Assembly (NCBI GenBank): GCA_964463355.1
Contig: CAYXBP010000008.1
Span: 1-64,000 of the forward strand
DNA from: Firm-04 sp964463355
GTDB taxonomy: Bacteria > Bacillota > Clostridia > Oscillospirales > Ruminococcaceae
Direction: 5' to 3'
Length of the DNA: 64,000 bases
Position 1 is the first letter of the stretch. Each line of letters opens with the position of its first letter. Positions 26,949-35,465 of this stretch are shown piece after piece. The translations under genes were made by a program, and so were the position numbers. The notes beneath the pieces are model-generated. The model was not told where the DNA came from, did no database searches, and was given only the letters and a program-made list of their open reading frames with translations.

Positions 26949-27830
26949 TTACATATCTGACCTCTCCATAGGTTCATCTTGCGTGTCATTGGGTATGCCA
27001 CACGGTTCAGATTTGGTTACAACAGGAATAAATGCCGCAGCCAAACGATTTCTGCCACGGCGGTACACATAGATCCAGCCTACGATGCAGAATACTGCTG
27101 CGCCAATGGAATTAACAAACAAATCTTCGATGGTATCAATTAAGCCGATATCGAGGTAGCCGTCGATGACATAGGTGCTGCCGTCGGCGGTTTCAATGGT
27201 AGTTTTGGTGATGCCGTGTACGGGAATGGGGATGTTGCTTTGCGTTTCATCCAGTGTGACAGATTGAAATTCGGTGATGATGCGGTCTTTTTGCATATCA
27301 AGCCCCAAAAACTTATCAGCACTGAACTCGAAAAACTCCCATGCGATACCAATGGTCATGGAAAAACAGAATGCCATGACCGCCTGAAACATCGGGGAAA
27401 GCGCAAAACGAAAGCGTTTATTCTCGTTGAATAGATCCACCAGACAGAAGCCGAATGCCGCAAACAGGAATCCATTCACCGTGTGCAGCATCTTATCCCA
27501 GAAGGGATACTGAATGTAAAAGCAAGCGATTTCTCCCAGAATCTGTGCGCAGAAAATGAACACCAGCACGGTGTTTTCCAGCGCACTTGGCAGCCTGATC
27601 TGCAACTTCTTCTCAACGAAAGTGGGCGCCATAAACAACAGTAAGGTTAGCAGACAGTTAAAGAAGCTTTCCCACTGTTGACGCAGCACGCACCACACTG
27701 CAACCAGAATCACCAGAACACGCAACACCGACCATACAATAAAAGTTGTGCGCTTCTGACGGATTTGTTCTACTAGATCCTTCCAGGTGGGCTGTTTCGC
27801 AGCTTTGCTTTTTTTCTTATTCTTTCCCAT
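26949..27830 (-). CDS. DUF2238-like polytopic membrane protein
   Basis: A 293-aa protein with about six helices. A Lys-rich N terminus (MGKNKKKSKAAK) is followed by hydrophobic segments at about 40-60, 65-85, 93-115, 122-145, 155-180 and 240-262. FWDKMLHTVNGFLFAAFGF and GIAWEFFEFSAD resemble the conserved His/Glu patches of DUF2238/YjdF-type proteins of unknown role. ATG 27830 follows CAGGAGGAA. A weak promoter (ATGACA-17-TATATC, 27923-27895) may drive it; transcripts from the stronger promoter at 28053-28081 would meet a terminator first. Confidence 0.65.
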   Translation of the reverse strand: MGKNKKKSKAAKQPTWKDLVEQIRQKRTTFIVWSVLRVLVILVAVWCVLRQQWESFFNCLLTLLLFMAPTFVEKKLQIRLPSALENTVLVFIFCAQILGEIACFYIQYPFWDKMLHTVNGFLFAAFGFCLVDLFNENKRFRFALSPMFQAVMAFCFSMTIGIAWEFFEFSADKFLGLDMQKDRIITEFQSVTLDETQSNIPIPVHGITKTTIETADGSTYVIDGYLDIGLIDTIEDLFVNSIGAAVFCIVGWIYVYRRGRNRLAAAFIPVVTKSEPCGIPNDTQDEPMERSDM

Positions 27831-27935
27831 GATGTGTTCCTCCTGAATACTCCCATGAATTGCGAAGAATATGATCAATGATATTATGTTACGTGATATA
27901 GTATGCTTCTTATGGACTGTCATACGGGGGTTTAA

Positions 27936-28046
27936 ATAAAAAAGACAGGATAAGGCACCCTGTCTTGCAAAAATAAAATAAGATCAATGTGTGTAGAACA
28001 AAAGAAAGGAGACAACAAAACGAGTGTAAATACTACTATTTACACC
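27936..28046 (-). ncRNA. Candidate CU-rich small RNA or attenuated leader
   Basis: A strong minus-strand promoter (28053-28081) is followed about 100 nt later by a terminator: AAGACAGG (27966-27959) pairs with CCTGTCTT (27949-27942) and runs into six U. The transcript would begin with a 9-bp inverted repeat (28024-28032 with 28037-28045, GTGTAAATA type). It carries a CU-rich stretch (about 28017-27995, with UCUCCUUUCUU) complementary to Shine-Dalgarno sequences, and it has no credible open frame. An anti-SD regulatory RNA is one reading. The other is an attenuated 5' leader of the DUF2238-like gene, whose start lies about 100 nt beyond the terminator. Confidence 0.5.
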
Positions 28047-28052
28047 ATCATC

Positions 28053-28081
28053 ATTATACAACAATATCGCCGATTCGTCAA
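28053..28081 (-). promoter_or_regulatory. Promoter of the candidate small RNA, with adjoining palindrome
   Basis: -35 TTGACG at 28081-28076, 17-nt spacer, -10 TATAAT at 28058-28053. The 22-bp palindrome at 28024-28045 sits at the start point and is a plausible operator; I do not recognise the regulator. Confidence 0.7.
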
Positions 28082-28236
28082 CCGTTTTTTTGCATTTTGT
28101 CATTTCAGATTTTTATTTTCGTCAATATGCACAAATTTCAAAAGTTATTATAGGCTAATTTTTCCATTCGTTATGAGGATGCACGGTCAGAGCGTGAATA
28201 CTCGTTGGAAAAATCGTTAAAAATCGTGTAACTCTC

Positions 28237-28265
28237 TTTACAAGTTGCACGAAATGTGCTATAAT
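28237..28265 (+). promoter_or_regulatory. Promoter of the PFOR gene
   Basis: -35 TTTACA at 28237-28242, 17-nt spacer, -10 TATAAT at 28260-28265. Imperfect inverted repeats (GTGTAACT/AGTTGCAC and GCAC/GTGC) overlap it. The 28082-28236 stretch is AT-rich and otherwise featureless. Confidence 0.75.
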
Positions 28266-28380
28266 GAATGCGTGAAGTTCTGCGTAAAGATCTATGTGCG
28301 GTGTTTTTCACGTGGATTTTCAGCCGCAAACAGATGTCGCAGGCCCATACTATAATATTCTGTTAGGAGGATTTTTTCTC

Positions 28381-31300
28381 ATGGCACCTATCACTCGCAA
28401 GAAGAAGACCATGGACGGCAATAACGCTGCGGCGTATGTGTCCTATGCCTTCACGGAAGTCGCCGGTATCTATCCGATCACGCCTTCCAGCCCTATGGCA
28501 GACTACGTTGACCAATGGTCTGCACAGGGTGTAAAGAACATCTTTGGCACTACCGTTCAGGTTGAGGAGATGCAGTCTGAGGCAGGCGCGGCAGGTACCG
28601 TTCACGGCTCTCTGAACGCAGGCGCACTGACCACCACTTACACCGCTTCCCAAGGTCTGCTCCTGATGATCCCCAATATGTACAAGATTGCTGGCGAGTT
28701 GCTGCCCTGCGTGTTCCATGTTTCCGCACGCTGCGTTGCCTCTCATGCGCTGAACATCTTCGGCGACCACTCTGATGTCTACGCTTGCCGTCAGACTGGT
28801 TTTGCAATGCTTGCCGAGACCAACCCCCAGGAGGTTATGGATCTGGCTGCTGTTGCACATCTGGCTACCCTTAAGAGCCGCGTTCCCTTCATCAACTTTT
28901 TCGATGGTTTCCGTACCTCCCATGAGTTGCAGAAGATTCAGGTCTGGGATTACGAAGATCTGAAGGAAATGACCGATATGGATGCTGTCAAGGCATTCCG
29001 TAAGCGTGCCCTGAACCCCGATCATCCCACCATGCGCGGTTCTCACGAGAACGGCGATATCTTCTTCCAGCACCGTGAGGCTTGCAATGCTTACTACGAT
29101 GCTGTCCCTGAAATCGTTGAGGAGTACATGGGCAAGGTCAACGAGAAGCTGGGTACCAACTACCAGTTGTTCAACTACTACGGCGCAGAGGATGCTGACC
29201 GTGTAATCGTTGCAATGGGCTCTATCTGCGACGTGGCAGAGGAGGTTATTGATTACCTGAATGCTCACGGCGAGAAGGTTGGTCTGGTAAAGGTTCGTCT
29301 GTATCGTCCTTTCGCAGCAGAGAAGTTCGTTGCTGCACTGCCCGCAACCGTGAAAAAGGTCGCTGTTCTGGATAGAACCAAAGAGCCTGGCGCACTGGGC
29401 GAGCCTCTGTATCTGGATGCCGTTGCGGCTCTGGCAGCAGCTGGTAAGGAAGTTAAGATCGTTGGCGGTCGCTATGGTCTGGGTTCCAAGGATACACCTC
29501 CTGCAAGCGTGTTTGCTGTGTTTGCTGAGCTGGCTAAAGATGCCCCCAAGGCACAGTTCACCATCGGTATCAACGATGATGTGACTATGCTCTCTCTGCC
29601 CGAAACTGAGGCTCCCAATACCGCAGCAGAGGGCACTATTGAGTGCAAATTCTGGGGTCTGGGCGGCGACGGTACCGTTGGCGCGAATAAGGACTCCATC
29701 AAGATCATCGGTGACCATACCGATAAATTCGTGCAGGCATACTTCCAGTATGACTCCAAGAAAACCGGCGGTATCACCATCTCTCACCTGCGCTTCGGTG
29801 ATAAGCCCATCAAGAGCCCCTACTACATCAACAAGGCTGATTTCGTAGCCTGCCATAACCCCTCCTACGTGCTGAAGGGTTATAAGATGGTCAATGATGT
29901 TAAGCCGGGCGGCGTGTTCTTGATTAACTGCCAGTGGTCTGCTGAGGAGCTTTCCCAGCACCTGAACGCTGAGGCAAAGCGTTATATCGCAAAGAATAAT
30001 ATCCAGCTGTATATCGTAAACGCTATTGATATTGCTGCTGAAATCGGTTTGGGCAAGCGTACCAATACCGTTTTGCAGTCTGCCTTCTTCTCTCTCTCCA
30101 AGGTTCTGCCTCCCGAGGAAGCTATCAGCTACATGAAGGAAAAGGCACAGAAGTTCATGAAGAAGGGTATCGAAATCGTTCAGATGAACGAAAAGGCAAT
30201 TGACGCAGGCGCAACCGCTTATGTCAAGGTCGATGTACCCGCCGATTGGGCAAACGCTGTGGACGAGCCTGTTGCTTCCAATGAGAACGGCCCCGCAAAG
30301 CTGGTTAAAATGGTCAATGGCATCATGAATCCTGTTGGCAAGATGGATGGCGACGCACTGCCTGTTTCTGCTTTTGTGGATCACGCTGACGGTACCTTTG
30401 AGCAGGGTGCTTCCGCATACGAGAAGCGTGGCGTTGCTGTTATGGTTCCTGAGTGGAATGCTGACACCTGTGCAAAGTGCAACCGCTGCTCCTTTGTATG
30501 TCCTCATGCAACCATTCGTCCCTTCGCCCTGAATGCTGAAGAGGCTGCAAACGCTCCTGCGGTTACTAAGTTGGCTGAGAAGCCGATCGTTAAGACGGAT
30601 TACAAGTACACGCTGGCAATCTCCCCCATGGATTGCATGGGTTGTGGTGTCTGCGTTGGCGTATGTCCTACTAACTCCCTGAAGATGGTCGGTAGAGAAT
30701 CTCAGGAAGCACAGCAGGCTGCATTTGATTACTGTGTGGCAAAGGTTTCCGAGAAGCCTGAGGTTGCTACCAATGCTACCGTCATCAGCAGCCAGTACAA
30801 GAAGCCGCTGCTTGAGTTCTCCGGTTCCTGTGCAGGTTGTGCAGAAACTGCCTATGCTCGCCTGATTACGCAGTTGTTCGGTGATAGAATGTATATCTCC
30901 AACGCAACTGGTTGTTCCTCTATCTGGGGCGGTCCTGCTGCAACTTCCCCCTACACCACCGATGCCAACGGCAGAGGCCCTGCATGGGCGAACTCCCTGT
31001 TTGAGGATAACGCTGAGCATGGTCTGGGTATGTATCTGGGTCAGAAGGCGGTCCGTACACGTCTGATTGGTAAGGTCAAGAATATTCTCGATAACGCAGA
31101 TGCACCTGCGGCACTGAAAGCTGCTGCACAGCAGTACCTCGATACTTTGAACGATGGTGAAGCCAATAGCACTGCTACCGAAGCATTGGTCGCTGAAGTT
31201 GCAAAGGTTGCCGATAAGTGCGAGAACTGCGCAGATATCTACGAGAATCGTGAGTATCTCTCCAAGAAGTCCGTTTGGATCTTCGGCGGCGACGGCTGGG

Positions 31301-31914
31301 CATATGATATCGGCTTTGGTGGTCTGGATCATGTTCTGGCAACTGGTGAGGATGTCAATATCATGGTATTTGATACTGAGGTTTACTCCAACACTGGTGG
31401 TCAGGCTTCCAAGGCTTCCAATATCGGTCAGGTTGCACAGTTTGCAGCGGCTGGTAAGGCAATTGCAAAGAAGCGTCTGGCTGATATTGCAATGAGCTAC
31501 GGCTATATCTACGTTGCACAGATTGCTATGGGTGCTGACATGAATCAGACCCTGAAGGCAATCAAAGAGGCTGAGGCTTACCACGGCCCGTCCCTCATTA
31601 TCGGTTATGCTCCTTGCGAGATGCACTCCATCAAGGGCGGTATGCAGAACTGCCAGAGAGAGATGCAGCGCGCTGTTGAGTGCGGCTACTGGAACAACTT
31701 CCGCTATGATCCCAGACTGGTTGAGCAGGGCAAGAATCCCTTCACGCTGGATTCTAAGGCTCCTACCGCTTCTTATCAGGACTTCATCATGGGCGAAGCT
31801 CGTTACAGCGCACTGACCCGTTCTTTCCCTGAGCGTGCGAAGGAATTGTTTGCACAGGCTGAAAAGGCTGCAAATAATCGCTATGCTCAGTTGGCTGCGC
31901 TTGCTGGTAAGTAA
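28381..31914 (+). CDS. nifJ: Pyruvate:ferredoxin (flavodoxin) oxidoreductase
   Basis: Single-chain PFOR of 1177 aa that oxidises pyruvate to acetyl-CoA and CO2 and reduces ferredoxin, the central step of clostridial fermentation. Order: pyrimidine-binding domain I with GIYPITPSSPMADYVD, domain II, the gamma domain, two 4Fe-4S motifs (CAKCNRCSFVCPH and CMGCGVCVGVCP, about 695-770), then the TPP domain with SGSCAGCAETAYARL and FGGDGWAYDIGFGG. A further Cys near the C-terminal part (CENC) fits the proximal cluster. ATG 28381 follows TTAGGAGG. Its codon use is notably even and optimal, as expected for a highly expressed gene. Confidence 0.97.
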   Translation: MAPITRKKKTMDGNNAAAYVSYAFTEVAGIYPITPSSPMADYVDQWSAQGVKNIFGTTVQVEEMQSEAGAAGTVHGSLNAGALTTTYTASQGLLLMIPNMYKIAGELLPCVFHVSARCVASHALNIFGDHSDVYACRQTGFAMLAETNPQEVMDLAAVAHLATLKSRVPFINFFDGFRTSHELQKIQVWDYEDLKEMTDMDAVKAFRKRALNPDHPTMRGSHENGDIFFQHREACNAYYDAVPEIVEEYMGKVNEKLGTNYQLFNYYGAEDADRVIVAMGSICDVAEEVIDYLNAHGEKVGLVKVRLYRPFAAEKFVAALPATVKKVAVLDRTKEPGALGEPLYLDAVAALAAAGKEVKIVGGRYGLGSKDTPPASVFAVFAELAKDAPKAQFTIGINDDVTMLSLPETEAPNTAAEGTIECKFWGLGGDGTVGANKDSIKIIGDHTDKFVQAYFQYDSKKTGGITISHLRFGDKPIKSPYYINKADFVACHNPSYVLKGYKMVNDVKPGGVFLINCQWSAEELSQHLNAEAKRYIAKNNIQLYIVNAIDIAAEIGLGKRTNTVLQSAFFSLSKVLPPEEAISYMKEKAQKFMKKGIEIVQMNEKAIDAGATAYVKVDVPADWANAVDEPVASNENGPAKLVKMVNGIMNPVGKMDGDALPVSAFVDHADGTFEQGASAYEKRGVAVMVPEWNADTCAKCNRCSFVCPHATIRPFALNAEEAANAPAVTKLAEKPIVKTDYKYTLAISPMDCMGCGVCVGVCPTNSLKMVGRESQEAQQAAFDYCVAKVSEKPEVATNATVISSQYKKPLLEFSGSCAGCAETAYARLITQLFGDRMYISNATGCSSIWGGPAATSPYTTDANGRGPAWANSLFEDNAEHGLGMYLGQKAVRTRLIGKVKNILDNADAPAALKAAAQQYLDTLNDGEANSTATEALVAEVAKVADKCENCADIYENREYLSKKSVWIFGGDGWAYDIGFGGLDHVLATGEDVNIMVFDTEVYSNTGGQASKASNIGQVAQFAAAGKAIAKKRLADIAMSYGYIYVAQIAMGADMNQTLKAIKEAEAYHGPSLIIGYAPCEMHSIKGGMQNCQREMQRAVECGYWNNFRYDPRLVEQGKNPFTLDSKAPTASYQDFIMGEARYSALTRSFPERAKELFAQAEKAANNRYAQLAALAGK

Positions 31915-31946
31915 TTGCTGCGATAGCGTAAATAAATGCATAAGCA

Positions 31947-31982
31947 AAACCTCCGTGGATGCCATATCCACGGAGGTTTTTG
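31947..31982 (+). terminator. Terminator of the PFOR gene
   Basis: A perfect 13-bp stem (31947-31959 with 31967-31979; AAACCTCCGTGGA) followed by TTTTTGTTTG. Confidence 0.9.
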
Positions 31983-32048
31983 TTTGTAACGCAGGTTTCA
32001 GGGTAGGAAAAACATCGGTTAATGCACGCGTGATCGTATCAAACGCAG

Positions 32049-32486
32049 TTATTTGCGAATCATTTCCATGTATGGCAGCGGCTCAAAACCACCTTTTTTG
32101 TACACATATACCGCATGTTCGTTTTCTTCTTCTACCTCAAGTCGGATTACGGCATCTGGATATTGCTCAGCTACAAAATGCAAAAACTGCTGCCCGATGC
32201 CTGTTCCTCGACACGCAGGCTGGATATACAAGTCTTCGATCCAGATACAGGGTTTGCCAAATTCTGTGGAAAAGCTCTTTGCAAGCATGGCATAGCCCAT
32301 CAGCGTTGTTCCGTTATCGAACACATACCCTTCCAGATAGGGGCTGTTGTTTAGACAATTCTCCACATCGCTGCGAAAAATCTCCGCAGAACCATCGGTA
32401 TGCACTGCGGGCGAATGATAGAACACCTCCATCATCTGTAATACCGCTAACTTGTCTTTTTGTTGCATCGCTCTAATCTGCATCAT
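32049..32486 (-). CDS. GNAT family N-acetyltransferase
   Basis: A 145-aa acetyltransferase. Motif A is IWIEDLYIQPACRGTGIGQQF (about 81-101), followed by RLEVEEENEHAVYVYKKGGF, the usual beta-5/helix-4 region. AAAGGCAGG precedes two adjacent ATG codons (32486, 32483). The acceptor substrate is unknown; the WIEDLYV-type motif is shared with aminoglycoside and diamine acetyltransferase branches without proving either. Confidence 0.85.
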   Translation of the reverse strand: MMQIRAMQQKDKLAVLQMMEVFYHSPAVHTDGSAEIFRSDVENCLNNSPYLEGYVFDNGTTLMGYAMLAKSFSTEFGKPCIWIEDLYIQPACRGTGIGQQFLHFVAEQYPDAVIRLEVEEENEHAVYVYKKGGFEPLPYMEMIRK

Positions 32487-32542
32487 TGCAACCTGCCTTT
32501 CTTTACATGAATTATACTATAAAAACTGCGCGAGCTTATAAG

Positions 32543-32580
32543 CAAGGTAGCATATCTTTTGCGTAAGATATGCTACCTTG
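32543..32580. terminator. Long perfect hairpin between DUF1015 and GNAT genes
   Basis: A 16-bp perfect stem (32543-32558 with 32565-32580) and a 6-nt loop, just beyond the stop of the leftward DUF1015 gene. The leftward tail is not a clean U-run. Confidence 0.6.
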
Positions 32581-32586
32581 TGTGTT

Positions 32587-33882
32587 TTATTCCTCGATCT
32601 TGCGGCACTCCATGTAGAAGCGTTTATCTGCGGCATGCCCCATAGAGAATGTCTTTCTGGGCAGCGCACCATCGGTGATCACGGTGGGGAACAACTCGGA
32701 TTTGAGCATATCGGGTAGCAGGATACCCATGGTATTGGGCTGCTGGGCAAGCTTTGCAACTACATCCGCACCGTGAATGTAGTCGATTTTGCCTCCATTT
32801 TCCTTCAGCCAAGCATCCAAGAACTGCTGCACGCTGCCAACAGTCAGATTAGACGTGGGCTTGTGGATATAATACTTTGTGGTTTTGCCGTCTAAAACGA
32901 TTTCCATTGCCTGTGCAGCCACGGCATCGGTGCGCAGTTCGAGGGCAGCGGTCATATCGGCGAGAAGCGCCTTTGCGTCAACCTGCATGAGAATACGGTG
33001 AATCGCCTCAAATTGCAATGCGGGGCTGTGAAGATTGACCAGCTCAACCAGTGCGTAACGAGGCAAAGCACTTGCGGTATCTACATCAGGATGTGCAGCT
33101 TTCCATTGTTCGTAGTAGGCTTTTGCTGTTGCCAAAGAGTGGTTGCCATCGCCCATGGCATATACAAGTGGCGCGGTACCTACGGGCAGGTGATATTTTT
33201 CTGCAAACACAGTCGGATCACCCAACTGTTCCAGTGCGGCAAGGATGCGTACCTGCTCATCGGCAGGCACCAGCCAACCTTTGATTGAACCGCCACCCTG
33301 CATCAGGGTGGTATCGTATACGATCTGCATGGAGGATTTTTTCGCTGCTAACGGTTCGATGACAGCCTTTTGCACATCGTCCAACAGGATCATGATATGA
33401 GGCAGTTCAATGGGTGCGCCGCTGCGAATACGCATACGGGGAGGAATCCGCTCGGCAACAGTTGCTTCGGTGGCACGCACGGGGGAAACGGATCCTTTCT
33501 CGTAATTGTACTGTTCCAAATCAATGGCACCCACCAGTCCGGCACGGCATAAACCATCACTCTGCATACGCTCCACATAGATCATGGCAGCAGGATATTC
33601 GTCGAACATATCGTTGGCGAGATACTGCCGCATGGTTTGCTGAATGGTGGCAATGCGCTGGGTGACATCGGCATCCTCAAGATAGAGTTCGGGGAGAATC
33701 AGTCGCAGTGTAGAGGGCTTTTCACCCACCAGGCGATCCGTTTCAGCCCAATAAGCAGGCTCACCAGTGTACTGGTCACAGGCACAAACTGCCCATGCCT
33801 CGGATTGGCAGGCTTTTTTCGGCAACAAAATATTTGCTGCGGAAAAAGCGGTCTTTTGTGCGTTCGCTTGGTTGTTTTTCAT
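32587..33882 (-). CDS. DUF1015 family protein
   Basis: A 431-aa cytosolic protein with the family marks: AVCACDQYTGEPAYW, PELYLEDAD, IVYDTTLMQGGGSIKGWLV and the strongly conserved YAMGDGNHSLATAKAYYE. DUF1015 proteins often sit with serine biosynthesis genes, and a ParB/sulfiredoxin-like fold has been suggested; the function is not established, and no ser genes lie here. The ATG at 33882 has AAAGGAC upstream. Confidence 0.88.
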   Translation of the reverse strand: MKNNQANAQKTAFSAANILLPKKACQSEAWAVCACDQYTGEPAYWAETDRLVGEKPSTLRLILPELYLEDADVTQRIATIQQTMRQYLANDMFDEYPAAMIYVERMQSDGLCRAGLVGAIDLEQYNYEKGSVSPVRATEATVAERIPPRMRIRSGAPIELPHIMILLDDVQKAVIEPLAAKKSSMQIVYDTTLMQGGGSIKGWLVPADEQVRILAALEQLGDPTVFAEKYHLPVGTAPLVYAMGDGNHSLATAKAYYEQWKAAHPDVDTASALPRYALVELVNLHSPALQFEAIHRILMQVDAKALLADMTAALELRTDAVAAQAMEIVLDGKTTKYYIHKPTSNLTVGSVQQFLDAWLKENGGKIDYIHGADVVAKLAQQPNTMGILLPDMLKSELFPTVITDGALPRKTFSMGHAADKRFYMECRKIEE

Positions 33883-33935
33883 AGTATTGTCCTTTCTGCG
33901 GCTTTTGCCGCTGTGAATTACGATGCGGAAAAGGG

Positions 33936-33964
33936 TTTACAAATAAACGACTATGTGCTATAAT
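33936..33964 (+). promoter_or_regulatory. Promoter of the Nudix gene
   Basis: -35 TTTACA at 33936-33941, 17-nt spacer, -10 TATAAT at 33959-33964, about 45 nt before the start. Confidence 0.75.
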
Positions 33965-34008
33965 ATAAGGTAATGAAACTCTATCAAATGAAGAAAGGAA
34001 TCCCCCAG

Positions 34009-34428
34009 ATGCTGCACGAAAAATCCTGCGGCGCCATCGTGTACCGAAGATTTCACGGAAACCTGGAAGTCCTGCTGATCAAGCATATCAACAGCGGGCA
34101 CTGGTCATTTCCGAAGGGTCATGTAGAAGGCGAGGAAACCGAGGTGGAAACTGCAAAGCGGGAGATCAAGGAGGAAACTGGTCTGGATGTTATCATCGAC
34201 CAGACATTCCGTGAAACGGTATCCTATTCTCCCAAGCGTGACACCCAGAAAATCGTTGTTTACTTTTTAGCGATGGCACGCAACCATGACTTTACCCCAC
34301 AGGCAGAGGAGATTGCCGAAATCCGTTGGGTTGATATCGGCAGGGCGGCACAGCTTCTCACCTATGAAAACGACAAGAACATCATTGCCAAAGCGAAGTC
34401 CGCCATTCGCACAATTACCCATCGGTAA
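34009..34428 (+). CDS. Nudix hydrolase (Ap4A-hydrolase type)
   Basis: A 139-aa hydrolase with the complete Nudix box GHVEGEETEVETAKREIKEE (about 38-57, GX5EX7REUXEE pattern) after HWSFPKGH. The opening EKSCGAIVYRR is typical of bacterial diadenosine-tetraphosphate hydrolases. ATG 34009 follows AAAGGAA; an in-frame ATG 36 nt earlier has no site and lies close to the promoter. Confidence 0.9.
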   Translation: MLHEKSCGAIVYRRFHGNLEVLLIKHINSGHWSFPKGHVEGEETEVETAKREIKEETGLDVIIDQTFRETVSYSPKRDTQKIVVYFLAMARNHDFTPQAEEIAEIRWVDIGRAAQLLTYENDKNIIAKAKSAIRTITHR

Positions 34429-34446
34429 CAGCGGTTACCCGCAGAA

Positions 34447-34485
34447 ATGCTCCCGAAAAAAGAGAATTTTTCGGGGGTATTTTTT
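34447..34485 (+). terminator. Terminator of the Nudix gene
   Basis: A hairpin CTCCCGAAAAA/TTTTTCGGGGG with a 6-7-nt loop is followed by ATTTTTTTA. It also lies at the convergent end of the CPBP gene. Confidence 0.8.
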
Positions 34486-35465
34486 TATGTCTGCGGGATA
34501 TGTGCAGGGCTTGCTTCTGTTTCGTTGGTTGCAAATCTGCGCTGAGGAAGCAGCAATAATACCGCAATACCGATCAGCAGCACCAGTGTAATGGCAACGC
34601 CGCCCTCTGGCCCGAAGCTGCCACCGTGCAGCCAGTCATATCCATCATTCTGCGAAAAAGTAAACAGAGAAGTATCCAGTACCGTACCGCTCACTTTCTG
34701 CCCGAACAGGTTGCCTTGTGCGCAGTTCCAGAAGGAATGCAGCGCGGCGATGCCCCAGATGCTGTCCGTGCGCAGAAAATAAATCGCTGCAAAAGCACCA
34801 TACAGTGTGAGATTGATCACCGAAAGCACGGTCACGCCATCGTTGGCAAGGTGGGCAGCGGCAAATGCCAAGGAACTGACCACGATAGCGATCCAGCGGT
34901 TATGCTTTGCGCCAAGGCTCACCAGAAGATACCCGCGGAATACGACTTCTTCGCTGAGCCCCTGCACCATCCATCCAAAGATAAACAGGAACAGCATACC
35001 GATACTGCCCTGAAATGTAAAGCCCTCAAAGCGCAAGGCACCGCCCAGCGTTGCAATCAGAATACCGCCGCCCATCATCACAATAGCGAGTAAGAAACCG
35101 ATGCAATAATCTCGGAGGCAATGCTGTTTGGTAAACCCTATAGTACGCAGACTGCGGTGTTCGATGCAGCTACAGTATAATGTTGTTACCAGAATCGGGA
35201 TAATGGTCAGATATAGTGAAAATACCATAAATCCAGGGGAAGTATCAAAGGCTTTCGCTGCTGCTTCACCCTGTGTCACAAGCACCACGATCATGGCGAC
35301 AAGCATGGGGAATATTTGCACAATCGTGCCAATCAGCATGGTGATGCAAAAGATGATTCCAACAAGCCAAAAGTTCTTCAGTGCATCGTTTCGGAAGGCA
35401 CGCTCAGCGCGGGCGAATATAGGCATGGTGTCGTTCAGCTTCCAGTCGATCTTTCTGTTTTGCAT
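34485..35465 (-). CDS. CPBP family intramembrane metalloprotease (Abi-type)
   Basis: A 326-aa protein with about eight helices. Active-site motifs are GLSEEVVFRGYLL (EExxxR), FAAAHL and the last-motif-like IWGIAALHSFWNC. Relatives include CAAX prenyl endopeptidases and bacteriocin self-immunity proteins. ATG 35465 overlaps the stop of the LRR gene as TGATG, so translation is coupled. The last gene of the response regulator-kinase-LRR-CPBP operon; a role in processing or sensing a surface protein is inferred from context. Confidence 0.87.
   Translation of the reverse strand: MQNRKIDWKLNDTMPIFARAERAFRNDALKNFWLVGIIFCITMLIGTIVQIFPMLVAMIVVLVTQGEAAAKAFDTSPGFMVFSLYLTIIPILVTTLYCSCIEHRSLRTIGFTKQHCLRDYCIGFLLAIVMMGGGILIATLGGALRFEGFTFQGSIGMLFLFIFGWMVQGLSEEVVFRGYLLVSLGAKHNRWIAIVVSSLAFAAAHLANDGVTVLSVINLTLYGAFAAIYFLRTDSIWGIAALHSFWNCAQGNLFGQKVSGTVLDTSLFTFSQNDGYDWLHGGSFGPEGGVAITLVLLIGIAVLLLLPQRRFATNETEASPAHIPQT

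Noticed and set aside
27995..28030. Rightward ribosome-site-like AAAGGAG before 28020
   Set aside because: The only start in range (GTG) is followed at once by a stop, so it is better read as the complement of a CU-rich leftward RNA.
28363..31971. Open frame of about 1200 codons antisense to the PFOR gene
   Set aside because: It mirrors the PFOR coding frame, an effect of strong codon bias; no ribosome site, no recognisable domain.
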